Positions 1 to 11,289 of a DNA stretch of 64,000 bases are shown here, in pieces (positions within the stretch are counted from its first letter, which is position 1; every line of letters starts with the position of its first letter). The notes under the pieces were generated by a model. That model was not told the origin of the DNA. It worked only from the letters and a program-made list of their open reading frames with translations, and did not search any database. A program made the translations under genes and the position numbers. This DNA comes from Tridacna crocea (taxonomy: Eukaryota; Mollusca; Bivalvia; Cardiida; Cardiidae): the NCBI GenBank assembly GCA_943736015.1, contig OX031066.1, forward strand, positions 6,696,245-6,760,244. The letters run 5' to 3'.

Positions 1-136
1 CTGGTACTTTTAGCAGATGTATTAAACTTCCGTTTCACAGAATATGGCTCAAATAAATTAGACATTCAAGTTCAAGATTTAAATATATGAACAAATTTCA
101 GTATATAAGTTTATTTAACCGTTTTATCTCCAAAAG

Positions 137-250
137 GTTCAAAGAGCATAAATCAGCCAGGCAGAGCCAAGAAAGTTGTGTTGGTCTATTTTATTGGAGG
201 TTGTACATATTCAGAGATAGCAGCTCTTAGATTTCTTGATAAGCAAACAG
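137..250 (+). CDS. VPS33A: VPS33A-like penultimate exon
   Basis: Acceptor CCAAAAG|GT and donor ACAG|GTGAGG bound 114 nt. The first two bases complete a split codon and one base is left at the end. It encodes the GGCTYSEIAALRFL motif of Sec1/VPS33 proteins. Confidence 0.82.
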
Positions 251-3015
251 GTGAGGTTTACTATGTACTTTGTTTCATATCCGTTCTCCAGTTAATAGAT
301 GGATGAGGAAAGGTAACTTCTGTTTAGCTCTGCTGTATAACAGGTACATGTAGAATAGCTTCTGTCATAGTTTGGATTTATATTTGAATCTATATTGTTA
401 AATGCAAGTAGTTTTAATACAGATGAGGCATACTTATAGCATCCCCAGAAATCTGTACCTACAATCTGTAAAGGCCAACATTGGTCTAATCTTTTTGTAA
501 TTGTCAATTTTTTTCCATGGGAAAGAACCATTCTGTCCTCAAATCCATTAGCTTTTTATCCCTATACCACTGAATCCCTAAATTTAACATCCCTGTGAAA
601 GAAGCCTTTTGAAAACATTGAAGGAAAAGAAGAAAATGCTGGTAACCAGCATTTTTAGCTTACCTGAGCACGAAGTCTTCAGAGTGAGCTATTGTGATAG
701 TGCTGTGTCCGTCGTCTGTCGTCAATTTTTACCTAGTGTATGCTCCACATTTTCAGTCCAATGCTCATGAAACTTGGTCAGAATGTTTTCCTCAATGAAA
801 TCTCAGACAGGTTCGAAAGTGGGTCATGTTGGGTCAAAAACTAGGTTACTAGATCAAATCTTAGAAAAACCTTGTGTACGCTCTAGAGGCCATATTTACT
901 GTCCGGTACTCATGAAAGTTGGTCAGAATGTTTACCTCGATGATAGTTTGGACGATTTTGAAAATGGGTCATGTTGGGTTGAAAACTAGGTCAGTAGGTC
1001 AAATCTTAGAAAAACCTTGTGTAGGCTCTAGAGGACACATTTTCAGTCCGATACTCATGAAAGTTGGTCAGAATATTTACCTTGATGATATCTCGGAAGA
1101 GTTCAGTAATGGGTCATGTCGGCTCAAACCTAGGTCACTAGGTCAAATGTTAGAAAAACCTTGTGTATGCTTTAGAGGCCACATTTTCAGTCCAATACTG
1201 ATGAAAGTTGGTCAGAATGTTTGCCTTGATGATATCTCGAACGAGATTGAAAATGGGTCATGTTGAGTCAAAAACTAGGTCACTAGGTCAAATCTTAGAA
1301 AAACCTTGTGTACGCTCTAGAGGCCACATTTTCAGTCCAAAACTCTTGAAAATTAGTCAAAATCTTTGTCTTGATGATATCTCACATGACTCTGAAAATG
1401 GTTCATGTCAGGTCAAAAACTAGGTCACCAGGTCAAATGTTAGAAAAACCTTTTGTAGGCTCTAGAGGCCACATTTACAGTCCAAAACTCTTTTAAGTTG
1501 GTCATAATGTTTGTCTTGATGATATCTCGGACGAGTTTGAAAATGGGTCATGTTGGGTCAAAAACTAGGCTACCAGGTCAAACCTTAGAAAAAGCTTGTG
1601 TATGCTCTTGATGTCACATTTCCAGTCCAACACTCTTGAAGATTGGTCAGAATGTTTGCCTTGATAATATCTTGGATGAATTTGAAAATGGGTCATGCTG
1701 GGTAAATAACTAGGTATATAGGTCAAATGTTATAAAAACCTTGTCTGATACTCCTGAAACTTGTTCATAATATTGGTCTTGGTGATACATGTACCTTGAA
1801 TGTGTTCGAAAATGGGTCATGTGGAATCAAAAACTAGGTCACTTGGTGAAATATTAGATAAACCTTGTGTACACTCTATAGGCCACATTTTGTGCCCGAT
1901 ACTCTTCAAACTTGGTCAGAATGTTTGTTTTGGTGATGTCTCAAAACAGTTTGATAATGGGTAAATGTCAGGTCCAAAACTAGGTCACTGGTCAAATCCT
2001 AGAAAAATCTTTTGTATGCTGTAGAGGCCACACATTCAGTCCAATACTCATGAAACTTGGTCAGAATTTTTGTCTTATTGATATCTCATAATGGGTAATG
2101 TCTGATAAAAAACTAGGTCACAAGGAAACTAGATTGAAAATGATTCATGTTTGGTCAATAGACTCGGGTGAGTGATTTCAGGGCCATTATGGCCCTCTTG
2201 TCTCCTCTTCCCACAGTGTTTTCCTACCTTCCTTAAATAAATTTAATTCTTTAGTCACATTCATTTTGTCGTCTGCAAATGCTTTCAATTTGGGCCAATC
2301 TGAACTTTTGTTGCTTGGTAAAGAGTTAAACAGACTGGCTTTTATGGATTCATAATGGTGTGATGACTTGCTTATTAACCCATTTCCACACAATCCCTAC
2401 TTTTGACGACCCTGAGAAAGAAGCCTTTAGAAAACATTGTGGGAAAAGGAGAAAATGCTGGTAACCAGCATTTTCTCCTTTTCCCACAATGTTTTCTACC
2501 CTTCCCAAATTACATTTCAATTTTTCTTTCCCATTTATGTTGTTGTCTGCAAATGCTTTCAATATGGACCAGTCTATGAATTTGTTATATGGTAAAGAGT
2601 TACATCATGGTGGTAAACCCCCTTGAGGTAGAACAGTTCTTGGACATGCATAAGATTGACCAAAAATAAAAAGTTTTGACCCAAGTAAGCCAGGGGGACT
2701 GTGCAGGCGATCTAGGTTGATACTTTTTTAGACAGGGGTTATCTCCCTTTCACAAAGGGTGGTGATACATCTTTCTGCAACCGACTATGTCTACAAGTTG
2801 CATAAATGGATGAAGGATATATTTGGATTTTTCATACTGGAAACTGCTGTTTTGACTATTTCTCCTAAGTGATCCTTTATATTTCCAAATAGCCAATATT
2901 TTAATACATAACTCTTTCCTCTTTTGTTACAGGATTCAGGTTTATTGTAGCTACCACTGCCATTTACAATGGAAATACTCTTCTAGAAAACCTCATAGAA
3001 AAACCACAAACTTGA
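137..3015 (+). CDS. VPS33A: VPS33A-like Sec1/Munc18 protein, C-terminal two exons (5' partial)
   Basis: Join of 137-250 and 2933-3015; earlier exons lie outside the window. VPS33 is the Sec1/Munc18 subunit of the HOPS/CORVET tethering complexes and guides SNARE assembly in endosome-lysosome fusion (family knowledge). Seen here: exon 137-250 reads a basic linker, then VVLVYFIGG and GGCTYSEIAALRFL, the conserved last strand-helix of the SM fold. Exon 2933-3015 reads FRFIVATTAIYNGNTLLENL and ends EKPQT before a TGA. The ATT..NG...E.L.EKP pattern favours VPS33A over VPS33B. The donor CAG|GTGAGG and acceptor TTTTGTTACAG|GA match in phase (one base before, two after). The 2.68-kb intron holds a pearl-type element nested in a MITE. 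The gene converges on the - strand gene ending at 15953. The VPS33 family call is firm; the A/B paralogue is less sure. Confidence 0.82.
555..2329 (+). mobile_element. piggyBac-type MITE (subfamily A), split by a pearl-type element
   Basis: Left half 555-654 stops at the palindrome centre (GGTAACCAGCATTTT). Right half 2202-2329 resumes at CTCCTCTTCCCAC and ends AAAGAGTTAA. The 655-2201 insert separates them. Confidence 0.82.
655..2201 (-). mobile_element. Pearl/HINE-like element, type D, with ~145-bp monomers
   Basis: Read on the - strand it starts ACAAGAGGGCC with hairpin AGGGCCATAATGGCCCT (2196-2180) and ends GAGCACTTCGTGCTCAGG-like sequence followed by TAAGCTAAAAA. The core has about eight diverged monomers recognisable by GAAAATGGGTCATGTTGGGT (near 958, 1250, 1543, 1687). 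Short open frames across the array are monomer read-through, not genes. Resembles the architecture described for bivalve pearl elements and HINEs. Confidence 0.75.
2375..2603 (+). mobile_element. piggyBac-type MITE, subfamily A
   Basis: Starts TTAACCC; full central palindrome around 2464; right terminal TTAA mutated to TTAC. Confidence 0.82.
2933..3015 (+). CDS. VPS33A: VPS33A-like terminal exon with stop
   Basis: A pyrimidine-rich acceptor (CCTCTTTTGTTACAG) precedes 83 nt encoding FRFIVATTAIYNG and the C terminus EKPQT, then TGA at 3013-3015. The phase fits the exon at 137-250. Confidence 0.82.
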
Positions 3016-3606
3016 TTGTGCTGGTTACTTTCTTCCCACCATCTGTGATACTCGATCTATTGCATTCCATTACCTTTTATATTGTTATCAATTCAGCTTT
3101 TTTTGTTATGGTATTTCTGTGAAGTATTTGACTTCACCCATTGCAGATGTGCTACAGTCTTTTTTTCGTTTATTCTTTGACTAACCTTTTACCAAATAAC
3201 AAAAGGGTCATTGAAATTTGGTATTGTTTGGTAAGAGTGCCATACTTGATCTTAAATTTACATACCGGTAAATGTTTTCAACTTCTTCAGTGTCATTTCA
3301 TAAATAAGGTAACATATTAGGCAAAAACAGGGGCTTTGTGAATATCAAGTTCAATCTGCACAGAGCATGTGGTTGGGTCTAGGATCTATACCCTTAGGTT
3401 GTGCAGTTAACCTGTACGATAAACAATTTACAGTAGTTTCAGCAGTAGGTTAACCTTTTGCGGACAGTGTAGATCATGATCAGAATGCCCAGCACATGCA
3501 ATCCAATCGTGGATATACATTGCCTGTCAGGAAAATATTTTTTCCCAAAAGTATGTCGAAAGATCTTTATTCCTGCTTTCACTATCAGCTTGTAAGTTTA
3601 ATTTAT
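3016..3606. other. 3' flank of the VPS33A-like gene
   Basis: AT-rich sequence after the stop with no open frame and none of the dominant repeat families. Probably 3' UTR plus spacer; no clear AATAAA seen. Confidence 0.4.
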
Positions 3607-3834
3607 TTAAGTCTTTACTAAATGACAAAATATTAGACTGGTCCAAATTGGAAGCATTTGCACTCGACAAAATGAATGTGATTTATGAAATGGAATTTGT
3701 TTAGGAAGGGAAGAAAAAATAGTGGAAAAAGGAGAAAATGCTGGTAACCAGTATTTTCTCCTTTTCCCACATTCTTTTCAAAAGGCTTCTTTCACAGGGG
3801 TGTTAAAATTCGGGATTGTGCAGTAAAGGGTTAG
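3607..3834 (-). mobile_element. piggyBac-type MITE, subfamily A
   Basis: Degenerate termini (TTAAGTCTTTACTA … AAAGGGTTAG). The palindrome arms near 3740 are intact, with a GGTAACC centre. Confidence 0.75.
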
Positions 3835-3864
3835 CAGGTGAAGAGTTGTGCTGCCATAACAAGT

Positions 3865-4053
3865 TTAATCCATTACCAAACATTTCCGAATTTTGACACT
3901 CCTGGAATGCCTGTTGAAAACATTGTGGGAAAAGAAGAAAATGCTGGTAACCTTTTCCTTCAATATTTTCTGCTCGATCAAAGATAAAATATACTCTTTG
4001 AGCCATGTAAATGCTTTCAGCTTGGATAAGGCTACAATTTTGTAATCTCTTAA
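3865..4053 (+). mobile_element. piggyBac-type MITE, subfamily A, deleted
   Basis: TTAATCCATTACCAAAC start. The right palindrome arm is lost after GCTGGTAACC (~3951). Ends TTAAAGG. Confidence 0.68.
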
Positions 4054-4620
4054 AGGATTGAATGTTTTATGCTCAAAGACTTTCAGTTAAAATTGTCAAT
4101 CAAAGAAGATCCAATAAACAAACGTGGCTCAAATAAAGAGATGTAGCTTTCAAAGTTTAGAAAACGACAAAAAGAAGAGGAAATGCCATTTTCAAAATGG
4201 TGTATGTCAGGGTAATTTTTCTTAAATGAAATATTAAAGGCAAGATTGATTGGTAAAGAATTAAAGATGATCAGGCCTTTTCCGTCTTTTTCTTGACTGA
4301 TTGATTGTATGTTGTTTAAGGCCACTGTCAACAACATTTCAATCCTATTGCTTCAATAGTTCACTGGTACAGTTCTTGGACTCTGAAGTGTCTTGTGCAT
4401 GGACATTCAACTTGCCTTGTCTAATAACAGGTCTCAACCCATTATCTCATAGATTTGTGCCATACGAAATTGTCTTGTTTGTATAGTGCTTTGAATCTTG
4501 TGACAGATTTTGAAATTTGTTTCTATTAAAAACATGTATTGTAATAATATACATGTGATGTATACCAAAATACTTTTATGAAATTTATTTCTATTAAATA
4601 CTGTATTAAAATGACACATT
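4054..4620. other. Intergenic stretch without a gene
   Basis: Short open frames occur on both strands, but no splice-consistent or domain-like coding is visible. A piece near 4370-4400 (GACTCTGAAGTGTCTTG) resembles the SINE body at 61230-61380. Confidence 0.4.
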
Positions 4621-4708
4621 TTATTTTTACTTCAAAGATTGTTGGATGATTTAATAATTGATTTTCACCCTTCTGCCACTTTTCCATATTATGAAAAATG
4701 CAACCAAA

Positions 4709-6130
4709 ACAAGAGGGCCAAGATGGCCCTGGATCGCTCACCTGAATTTTTGAGAGGACCATAGCCTTTTTTTTTGAAGGTATTGAAACACTGGAAACAA
4801 AATCATTATTTTGCCAAGCAATTCTTAAAAGGTCACCTGTAAAAGTCCTTTCAAAATCTGACCAGCAGTTTCAGAAAAGAAGAATTTTTAGGAGTTTCTT
4901 AATTTCTGTATAGTGCAAGTAGCCCCCATTCACCAGAGCCATGTTTCTTGACCTATCAAATTTTCGCAAACACATTTTGAAACAGGTCATTCAAGAAATA
5001 TTTCCGTGAAATATATTTCTAATCTGACCAGCCGTTTCAGAGAAGAATAATTTTCAAGAAATTTTTAATTTCCATATAGTGCAAGTAGCCCCCATTCACC
5101 AGGGCAATGTTTCTCGACGAATAAAACTTTCACAAACAATTTTTGAAAAGGGTCACCCAAGGAACATCTCTGTGAAATTATTTCATATTCTGACCAGCCG
5201 TTTCAGAGAAGAAGAATTTTTAAGAATTTCCTCATTGCCCTATAGTGCAAGTAGCCCCCATTCACCAGAGCCATGTTTCTTGACGGATCAAAATTTCGTG
5301 AACAATTTTTGAAAAGGGTCACCCAAGGAACATCTCTGTGAAATTATTTTAAAATCTGGCCAGCAGTTTCAGAGAAGAAGAATTTTAAGAATTCCTTCAT
5401 TTCTGTTTAGTGCAAGAAGCCCCCATTCACCAGAGCCATGTTTCTTGACGGATCAAAATTTCGCGAACAGCTTTTGAAAAGGGTCACCCAAGGAACATCT
5501 CTGTGAAATTATTTCTTATTCTGACCAGCTGTTTTAGAGAAGAAGAATTTTTAAGAATTTCCTCATTGCCCTATAGTGCAAGTAGCCCCCATTCACCAGA
5601 GCCATGTTTCTTGACGGATCAAAATTTCGCGAACAATTTTTGAAAAGGGTCACCCAAGGAACATCTCTGTGAAATTATTTTAAAATCTGGCCAGCGGTTT
5701 CAGAGAAGAAGAATTTTTAAGAATTCCTTTATTTCTGTATAGTGCAAGAAGCCCCCATTCACCAGAGCCATGTTTCTTGACGGATCAAAATTTCACGAAC
5801 AATTTTCGAAAAGGGTCACCCGAGGAACATCTCTGTGAAATTATTTTAAAATCTGACCAGCGGTTTCAGAGGAGAAGATTTTTAAAGAATTTCCTAAAAA
5901 ATTCTATTTTGTTGCCATGGCAACCAGAGTTTTTGATGGAATCAAATTCTGTGAACAACTTTTAAAGAGGACCTCCCAAGGAACATTCCAGCCAAGTTTG
6001 GTCCAAATCCGCCCAGCGGTTTAGGAGGAGTTGATGTTTAAAGAATTGTTGACGACGCACTGACGCACGACGGACACCAGGTGATCCTAAAAGCTCCCCT
6101 TGAGCATGTTGTGCTCAGGTGAGCTAAAAA
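4709..6130 (+). mobile_element. Pearl/HINE-like element, type A, with ~165-bp monomers
   Basis: 5' end ACAAG, hairpin AGGGCCAAGATGGCCCT (4713-4729), then GCTCACCTGA. Array of ~165-bp monomers marked by CATGTTTCTTGACGGATC (5272, 5437, 5603, 5769). Conserved 3' tail with the X-box palindrome at 5911-5924, GACGACGCACGACGGAC-like repeats, hairpin GAGCATGTTGTGCTC and the end TCAGGTGAGCTAAAAA. Confidence 0.8.
5911..5924. promoter_or_regulatory. X-box-like palindrome (RFX consensus) in type A element
   Basis: GTTGCCATGGCAAC, exact match to the ideal palindromic RFX X-box, inside the element's 3' tail. Confidence 0.6.
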
Positions 6131-6396
6131 AGTTGAATAACTTCTGCTACTATAAGGAAGTATTTTTCAAATACATTCTTTTTCAAATACATACATGTAC
6201 ATACATGTACCTATCTGGTTTGTACATTTTGTGTACAGAACTGACTACTTTTCGAGATTTTAATGGGTCCTGGAAAATTTGAAACAAACTAAGTATTATT
6301 CAAAACAATACTACTTTGTACAATTCATTCTACCATGGGTAGCTTGCATATATCCTATGCAACAACTATTATTAACACATTACCCATAGGTCTGAG

Positions 6397-7218
6397 CACA
6401 GGAATTTGACATTCTATAACCAAAATAAATGATAAAACATGAAAAAAAACTCTCCCCTATATAATATAAACACAAGGAACGCAACGTCTCGATTGCTGGC
6501 GCTAGCACCCGACAGCCTTTCTTTGACCAAAATCACCTACGAAACAAACATTGATCATAATCTCATTTAGCCTAGCGATAGACAAGACAATAATGTACCT
6601 GCGACATCCCACGATACCTCAGTGGACACCTTTCAACCAGAGATATCCGTCATGTTTTACAGCTCTATCAGGTCATTTTGATTTATCCCGGTAGCCATTC
6701 GCTGACCTCACAGAAAGTAGCAGTTAGCGTATTTTCGTATTATTTATTACTATTATTTTTTTCGTTTTTAAGATTCCTATGGACATCACATGATACTAAA
6801 GATTTTTCTAGAATCTTAAGTATCATTTGATGTCCATAAATATCTTAAAAACGAAAAAAATAATAGTAATAAGTAATACGAAAATACGCTTCCTTGCACT
6901 TCTTGTGACGTCAGCGAATGGCTACCGGGATAAATCAAAATGACCTGATAGAGCTGTAAAACATGACGGATATCTCTGGTTGAAAGGTGTCTACTGAGGT
7001 ATCGTGGGATGTCGCAGGTACATTATTGTCTTGTCTATCGCTAGGCTAAATGAGATTATGATCAATGTTTGTTTCGTAGGTGATTTTGGTTGGGAAAGGC
7101 TGTCGGGTGCTAGCGCCAGCAATCGAGACGTTGCGTTCCTTGTGTTTATATTATATAGGGGAGAGTTTTTTTTTCATGTTTTATCATTTATTTTGGTTAT
7201 AGAATGTCAAATTCCTGT
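6397..7218. mobile_element. 822-bp foldback element with 8-bp target duplication
   Basis: Near-perfect inverted arms of ~390 bp begin CACAGGAATTTG and meet near 6805. Flanked by GGTCTGAG at 6389-6396 and 7219-7226. An 8-bp duplication fits hAT-type transposition (inference). The + strand open frame at 7004-7225 is arm sequence, not a gene. Confidence 0.82.
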
Positions 7219-7446
7219 GGTCTGAGAAATAGCTGCAGTATCAGCTTAATACGATGAAGACATAGTTTTTCTTTGTTGTTAATGTTTGTGAAGAAATTTG
7301 CACAAATCCAAGTTTTCCCCATGTCTTTCTAGAGAAACTGTGCAAATTGATCTCTCGAGACCAGTTATTTACAGCTATATATTCCACTATTCTGGCAGCC
7401 GATTATTGATACATGTATTTGTTTTCCTTTCATATTACATTGCTTA

Positions 7447-7625
7447 AGAAATAATCATCTTTCTATTGTGATATATCTTTCAATAAACCACAGTTGTTAG
7501 TTATGAGGCACAATAAATAATCCACCAGGGCGATAGCCTGAGTGGGTTATTCATTGCGCCTCATAACTCACAACGTAGTTTATTGAACGATATACCACAA
7601 TAGAAAGAAGATTATTTCGATTCTA
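7447..7625. mobile_element. Short foldback element
   Basis: Inverted arms of ~80-90 bp: ATCATCTTTCTATTGTG (from 7451) pairs with CACAATAGAAAGAAGAT (near 7600). The centre is GGCGATAGCC near 7530. Target duplication not resolved. Confidence 0.6.
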
Positions 7626-7669
7626 ACTTGGCCAATTCTTAATAAGAGGAAAACAAGTTCAAACTAAGA

Positions 7670-9998
7670 GTAACAAGCAATTTCGTTGAAATGATATCCC
7701 CCGCCGAAAAAGACCTTTTTTGATACAAATGTATAAGAGGTATTGTGTTTTGCATGTACATGTGGCCTTTTTGTTATTGGTCCATGATAAAATTATACAT
7801 TAAGCTCCCTTGTTCCATGGCACAGGATTTCACTACATAATAACTCAAAAGTCATAAAAAGCAGAGTTATCATTCTTGTACAATGCAGTCCCCCACAATA
7901 AAATCTATCCACGTATGAAGAAACATGACATTAACTGAAATAATTTTTGAGTTATGTCCTGGACAAAAATTGAGCTTAAAAAGTAAGGGCAATAATTCAA
8001 AAATCATATTGCCAGAGTTATCGTTCTTGTACACTGCACTCCTCACAGTAAGATCCATCCACCAATTAAGTTACATGTTCATATCTGAAATAGTTTTTCA
8101 ATTATGTTCTGGACAAAAGTTAAGCCTGAAAAATAAGAAGGGGTAATAACTCAAAAATTATGAAAGTTAGAGTTATTATTCTTCTGTACTGCACTTCTCC
8201 TTATTGAAATCTAGACACATACAAATTTTCAAGTTGATATGTGAAACAATTTTCAAGTTATGTGCTAGAGAAAATAAATTAAGCCTGAAAAATAACGAAG
8301 GGCAATAACTCCAAAAATTTGAAGGACAGAGTTATCATTCATGTACACTGCACTCCTCCTTAACAAGATCTATCCACTTACGAAGTATGAAGTTGGTATC
8401 TGAAATACTGGTTAAGTTATCTTCCGGTTAAAAATCGGGGACGGAAGGAGGGACTTACAGACTATTACCATATCTGCCCCCTCCCCCCACCAGGGAGTTA
8501 AAAATCGGGGACGGAAGGAGGGACTTACAGACTATTACCATATCTGCCCCCTCCCCCCACCAGGGAGATAATAAGTATGAAAAATAAACTAGCACTTGTT
8601 CCAGAACAGGATCAATTCATCAAATGGTAATCAGTCAAAAAAGCCTGTGAATCTACATAGAAATGTGTGAACAAAAATCCAAAGTTAAAATTTACAAAGG
8701 GCAATAGCTCCAAAAATACTGAAGATAGAGTTATGGTTGTTGCGCAATGCACTTCTCCTCAATTAGTTCTATATGTGTGTAAAGTTTCAAGTTCCTAGCT
8801 TTTATACTTTTGGAGATATGCTCCGGACAAAATTCCAAAGTTAAAATTTACAAAGGGCAATAATTCTAAAATTTCTGAAGATAGAGTTATGGTTCTTGTG
8901 CACTGCACTTCTCCTCAATGAGTTCTATATATGTGTGACGTTTCAAGTTCCTAGCTTTTATACTGTTGGAGATACGCTCCGGACAAAAATCCAAAGTTAA
9001 AATTTACAAAGGGCAATAACTCCAAAAATACTGAAGATAGAGTTATGGTTCTTGTGCACTGCACTTCCCCTCAATGAGTTCTATATGTGTGTGAAGTTTC
9101 AAGTTCTTAGCTTTTATACTTTTGGAGATATGGTCCAGACGAAAATTCCACAAAAAAAGTGTACAAAGGGCAATAACTCCAAAAATACTGAAGAAAGAGT
9201 TATGGTTCTTGTGCACTGCGCTTCTCCTCATTAAGTTCTATATAAGTGTAAAGTTTCAAGTTCCTAGCTTTTATACTTTTGGAGATATGCTCCGGACAAA
9301 AATCCAAAGTTAAAATTTACAAAGGGCAATAACTCCAAAAATACAGACGACAGAGTAATGGTTCTTGTGCAATGCACTTATCCTCAATTAGTTCCATATG
9401 TGTGTGAAATTTAAAGTAGCTAGCTTTTATACCTTTGGAGATATGCTCCGGACAAAAATCCAAAGTTAAAATTTACAAAGGGCAATAACTCCAAAAATAC
9501 AGAAGGCAGAGTTATGGTTCTTTTGCACTGCACTTCTCCTCAATGAGTTCTATATATGTGTGAAGTTTCAAGTTCCTAGCTTGTATACTTTTGGAGATAT
9601 GCTCCGGACAAAAATCCAAAGTAAAAATGTACAAAGGGCAATAACTCCAAAAATACTGAAGGCAGAGTTATGGTTCTTGTGCACTGCAATTCTCCTCAAT
9701 GAGTTCTATATGTGTGTGAAGTTTCAAGTTCCTAGCTTTTATACTTTTGGAGATATGCTCCGGACAAAAATTCCAGAAAAAAAGTGTACAAAGGGCAATA
9801 ACTGCAAAAATACTGAAAATAGAGTTATGGTTCTTGTACACTGCACGCCTCCTTAATGAGATCTATCCACTTGTGAAGTTTGAAGATGATATCTCAAATA
9901 CCTTTGGAGATATGCTCCGGACAAAAATGTGGGACGGAATGACGGAAGGACGGACGGAGACTGTTACCATATCCCCCGCCGCCTTTCGGCAGGGGATA
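7670..9998 (+). mobile_element. Second pearl/HINE-like family with ~156-bp monomers
   Basis: 5' end near ATATCCCCCGCCGAAA (7693). The 3' end is a hairpin CCGCCGCCTTTCGGCAGG followed by GGATAAAAAT. The core is ~156-bp monomers marked by AAAGGGCAATAACTCC (near 8697, 8856, 9010, 9165, 9322, 9477, 9634, 9790), plus older monomers at 7985-8400. Frames such as 9560-9856 arise because monomer length is a multiple of three in places. Confidence 0.72.
8428..8567 (+). repeat. Exact 70-bp tandem duplication
   Basis: Two identical copies, 8428-8497 and 8498-8567, each starting TTAAAAATCGGGG and ending CACCAGGGAG. They duplicate an older 3'-tail-like segment of the surrounding element. Confidence 0.9.
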
Positions 9999-10003
9999 AA
10001 AAT

Positions 10004-10458
10004 GCGGATGAAGATTGTTCCATTGAATAACTCACTCATTGAATGACGTCACTCGATATAGAATTGACGTCACTCTACATGGATTGTCGCAGATTTTAAC
10101 CACGTTTTCCTTGCACTGTGTTTATATAGCCAAAGTCGCATGTCATGTTAGAATATATTATCATCTAGAGGTATCAACCCTTGTATAACATTGCAATATA
10201 TGTGTGAGCAATTAAGCTAGAATGGACATGACACATGAACACATTTTAGACCAATTGTATTTTACCATCTATTCATTTGATTTCATCAGTAAATGAAAAG
10301 CCAGCACATTTAGTTTTGATGAAAAAGAGTTTAATGTCTTCCGTATTCTTAGATTGCAAAGGTTTTGTAATCAAATACCTTTAAAAGTACATGTACAAAT
10401 TAATTCCCAGGTCTGTGTTGGCATATAATTTTTTCAGTATGGAAAACTGGCTGGAAGT
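10004..10458. other. Intergenic stretch, no gene seen
   Basis: Contains two TTGACGTCACT / ATGACGTCACT motifs (CRE-like TGACGTCA, near 10045 and 10065) 18-20 bp apart, otherwise AT-rich unique sequence. Confidence 0.4.
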
Positions 10459-10687
10459 TTTAACCCTTTCCAAAACGACAAATTTTAGACTCTTCCAAAC
10501 TGAAAGAGTTTGTAGACGTCAATTTTAACTTTCATAACAATGGCAGAAAACTATCGGAAGGGGCAGAAAACACTGTGGGAAAAGGAGAAATTGCTCGTTA
10601 TGAGCAATTTCTCCTTTTCCCACGGTGTTTTCTAAAGACTTGTACTGCAGACACCTAAAAACCAGGGCTTGTTTGGGAAAGGGTTAA
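10459..10687 (-). mobile_element. piggyBac-type MITE, subfamily B
   Basis: TTAA at both ends. The palindrome centre is TTGCTCGTTATGAGCAA instead of the GCTGGTAACCAGC of subfamily A. Confidence 0.82.
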
Positions 10688-11029
10688 ATAAAATGTCTCG
10701 TACAAGACAATGATCTTTACATAGGGTATATTTATGATCTTTACTTACATTGTCTGCCAAAACAATTCAGGTTGTATATGTACCAGAACTAGGATCAATA
10801 AATTTTCTATGGTAATGCCCAGTATCTTTGATCCAGACCTGTATTTCAACTCTGGCTGCAAAGCATGATCTGTTTTACTCTTGTTCCCTTGTACAGACAG
10901 TGTAAGATAAAGATCAGATTGCAGATATGCAAACCTTGGATTTGAATCACTGGATACTGTGATATTTTCTAGCAAAAGGAAATTTAATATCGCAATGTAT
11001 GAAAGATTATTATTCGCAGAAAATTTTTA
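10688..11029. other. Intergenic stretch with a diverged mollusc repeat
   Basis: The part ~10825-10925 (GGCTGCAAAGCATGATCTG, CAGTGTAAGATAAAGATCAG) resembles the repeat at 29085-29165. No coding evidence. Confidence 0.35.
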
Positions 11030-11258
11030 TTAACTTGTTAGCAAACGACAATATTTTAGGCTTGTCCAAATCGAAAGCATTTGCAGACGACAAAATAAAA
11101 GTAACTGAAAATTTGAAATTTGTTTTGTAAAGGATAGAAAACATTGTGGGAAAAGGAGAAAATGCTGGTTATCAGCATTTTCTTCTTTTCCCACCGTGTT
11201 TTCTAAAGGCTTATTTCCCCTGGTCATCAAAAGTAGGGATTGTGTGGTAATGGGTTAA
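11030..11258 (-). mobile_element. piggyBac-type MITE, subfamily A
   Basis: TTAA at both ends; palindrome centre GCTGGTTATCAGC. Confidence 0.82.
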
Positions 11259-11289
11259 CTAAACAGATGAGGTCACATTGGACCTGTGC

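Larger units (their letters stand above)
4621..6390 (+). mobile_element. Retroposon-like 333-bp unit, interrupted by a pearl-type element
   Basis: Parts 4621-4708 and 6131-6390 together match 17610-17942 closely (ACTTCAAAGATTGTTGG at one end, TACCCATAGG at the other). The pearl-type element sits in the internal oligo-A. Confidence 0.72.

Noticed and set aside
292..531. 79-codon open frame on the - strand with protein-like composition
   Set aside because: It lies in the VPS33A-like intron, opposite to that gene, with no supporting neighbour exon or motif; the true terminal exon of the + strand gene was found at 2933.
774..1423. Three overlapping + strand open frames with repeated peptide phrases
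   Set aside because: They are read-through of ~145-bp monomers in the type D element; each is cut by stops and shifts frame between monomers.
7670..9998. CRISPR-like array (regular ~156-bp repeats)
   Set aside because: Repeats are far too long and diverged, with no unique spacers; this is a eukaryotic tandem-repeat element.
9560..10046. Repeated ~98-codon open frames
   Set aside because: Monomer read-through in the 156-bp array; no start, splice or domain signal.
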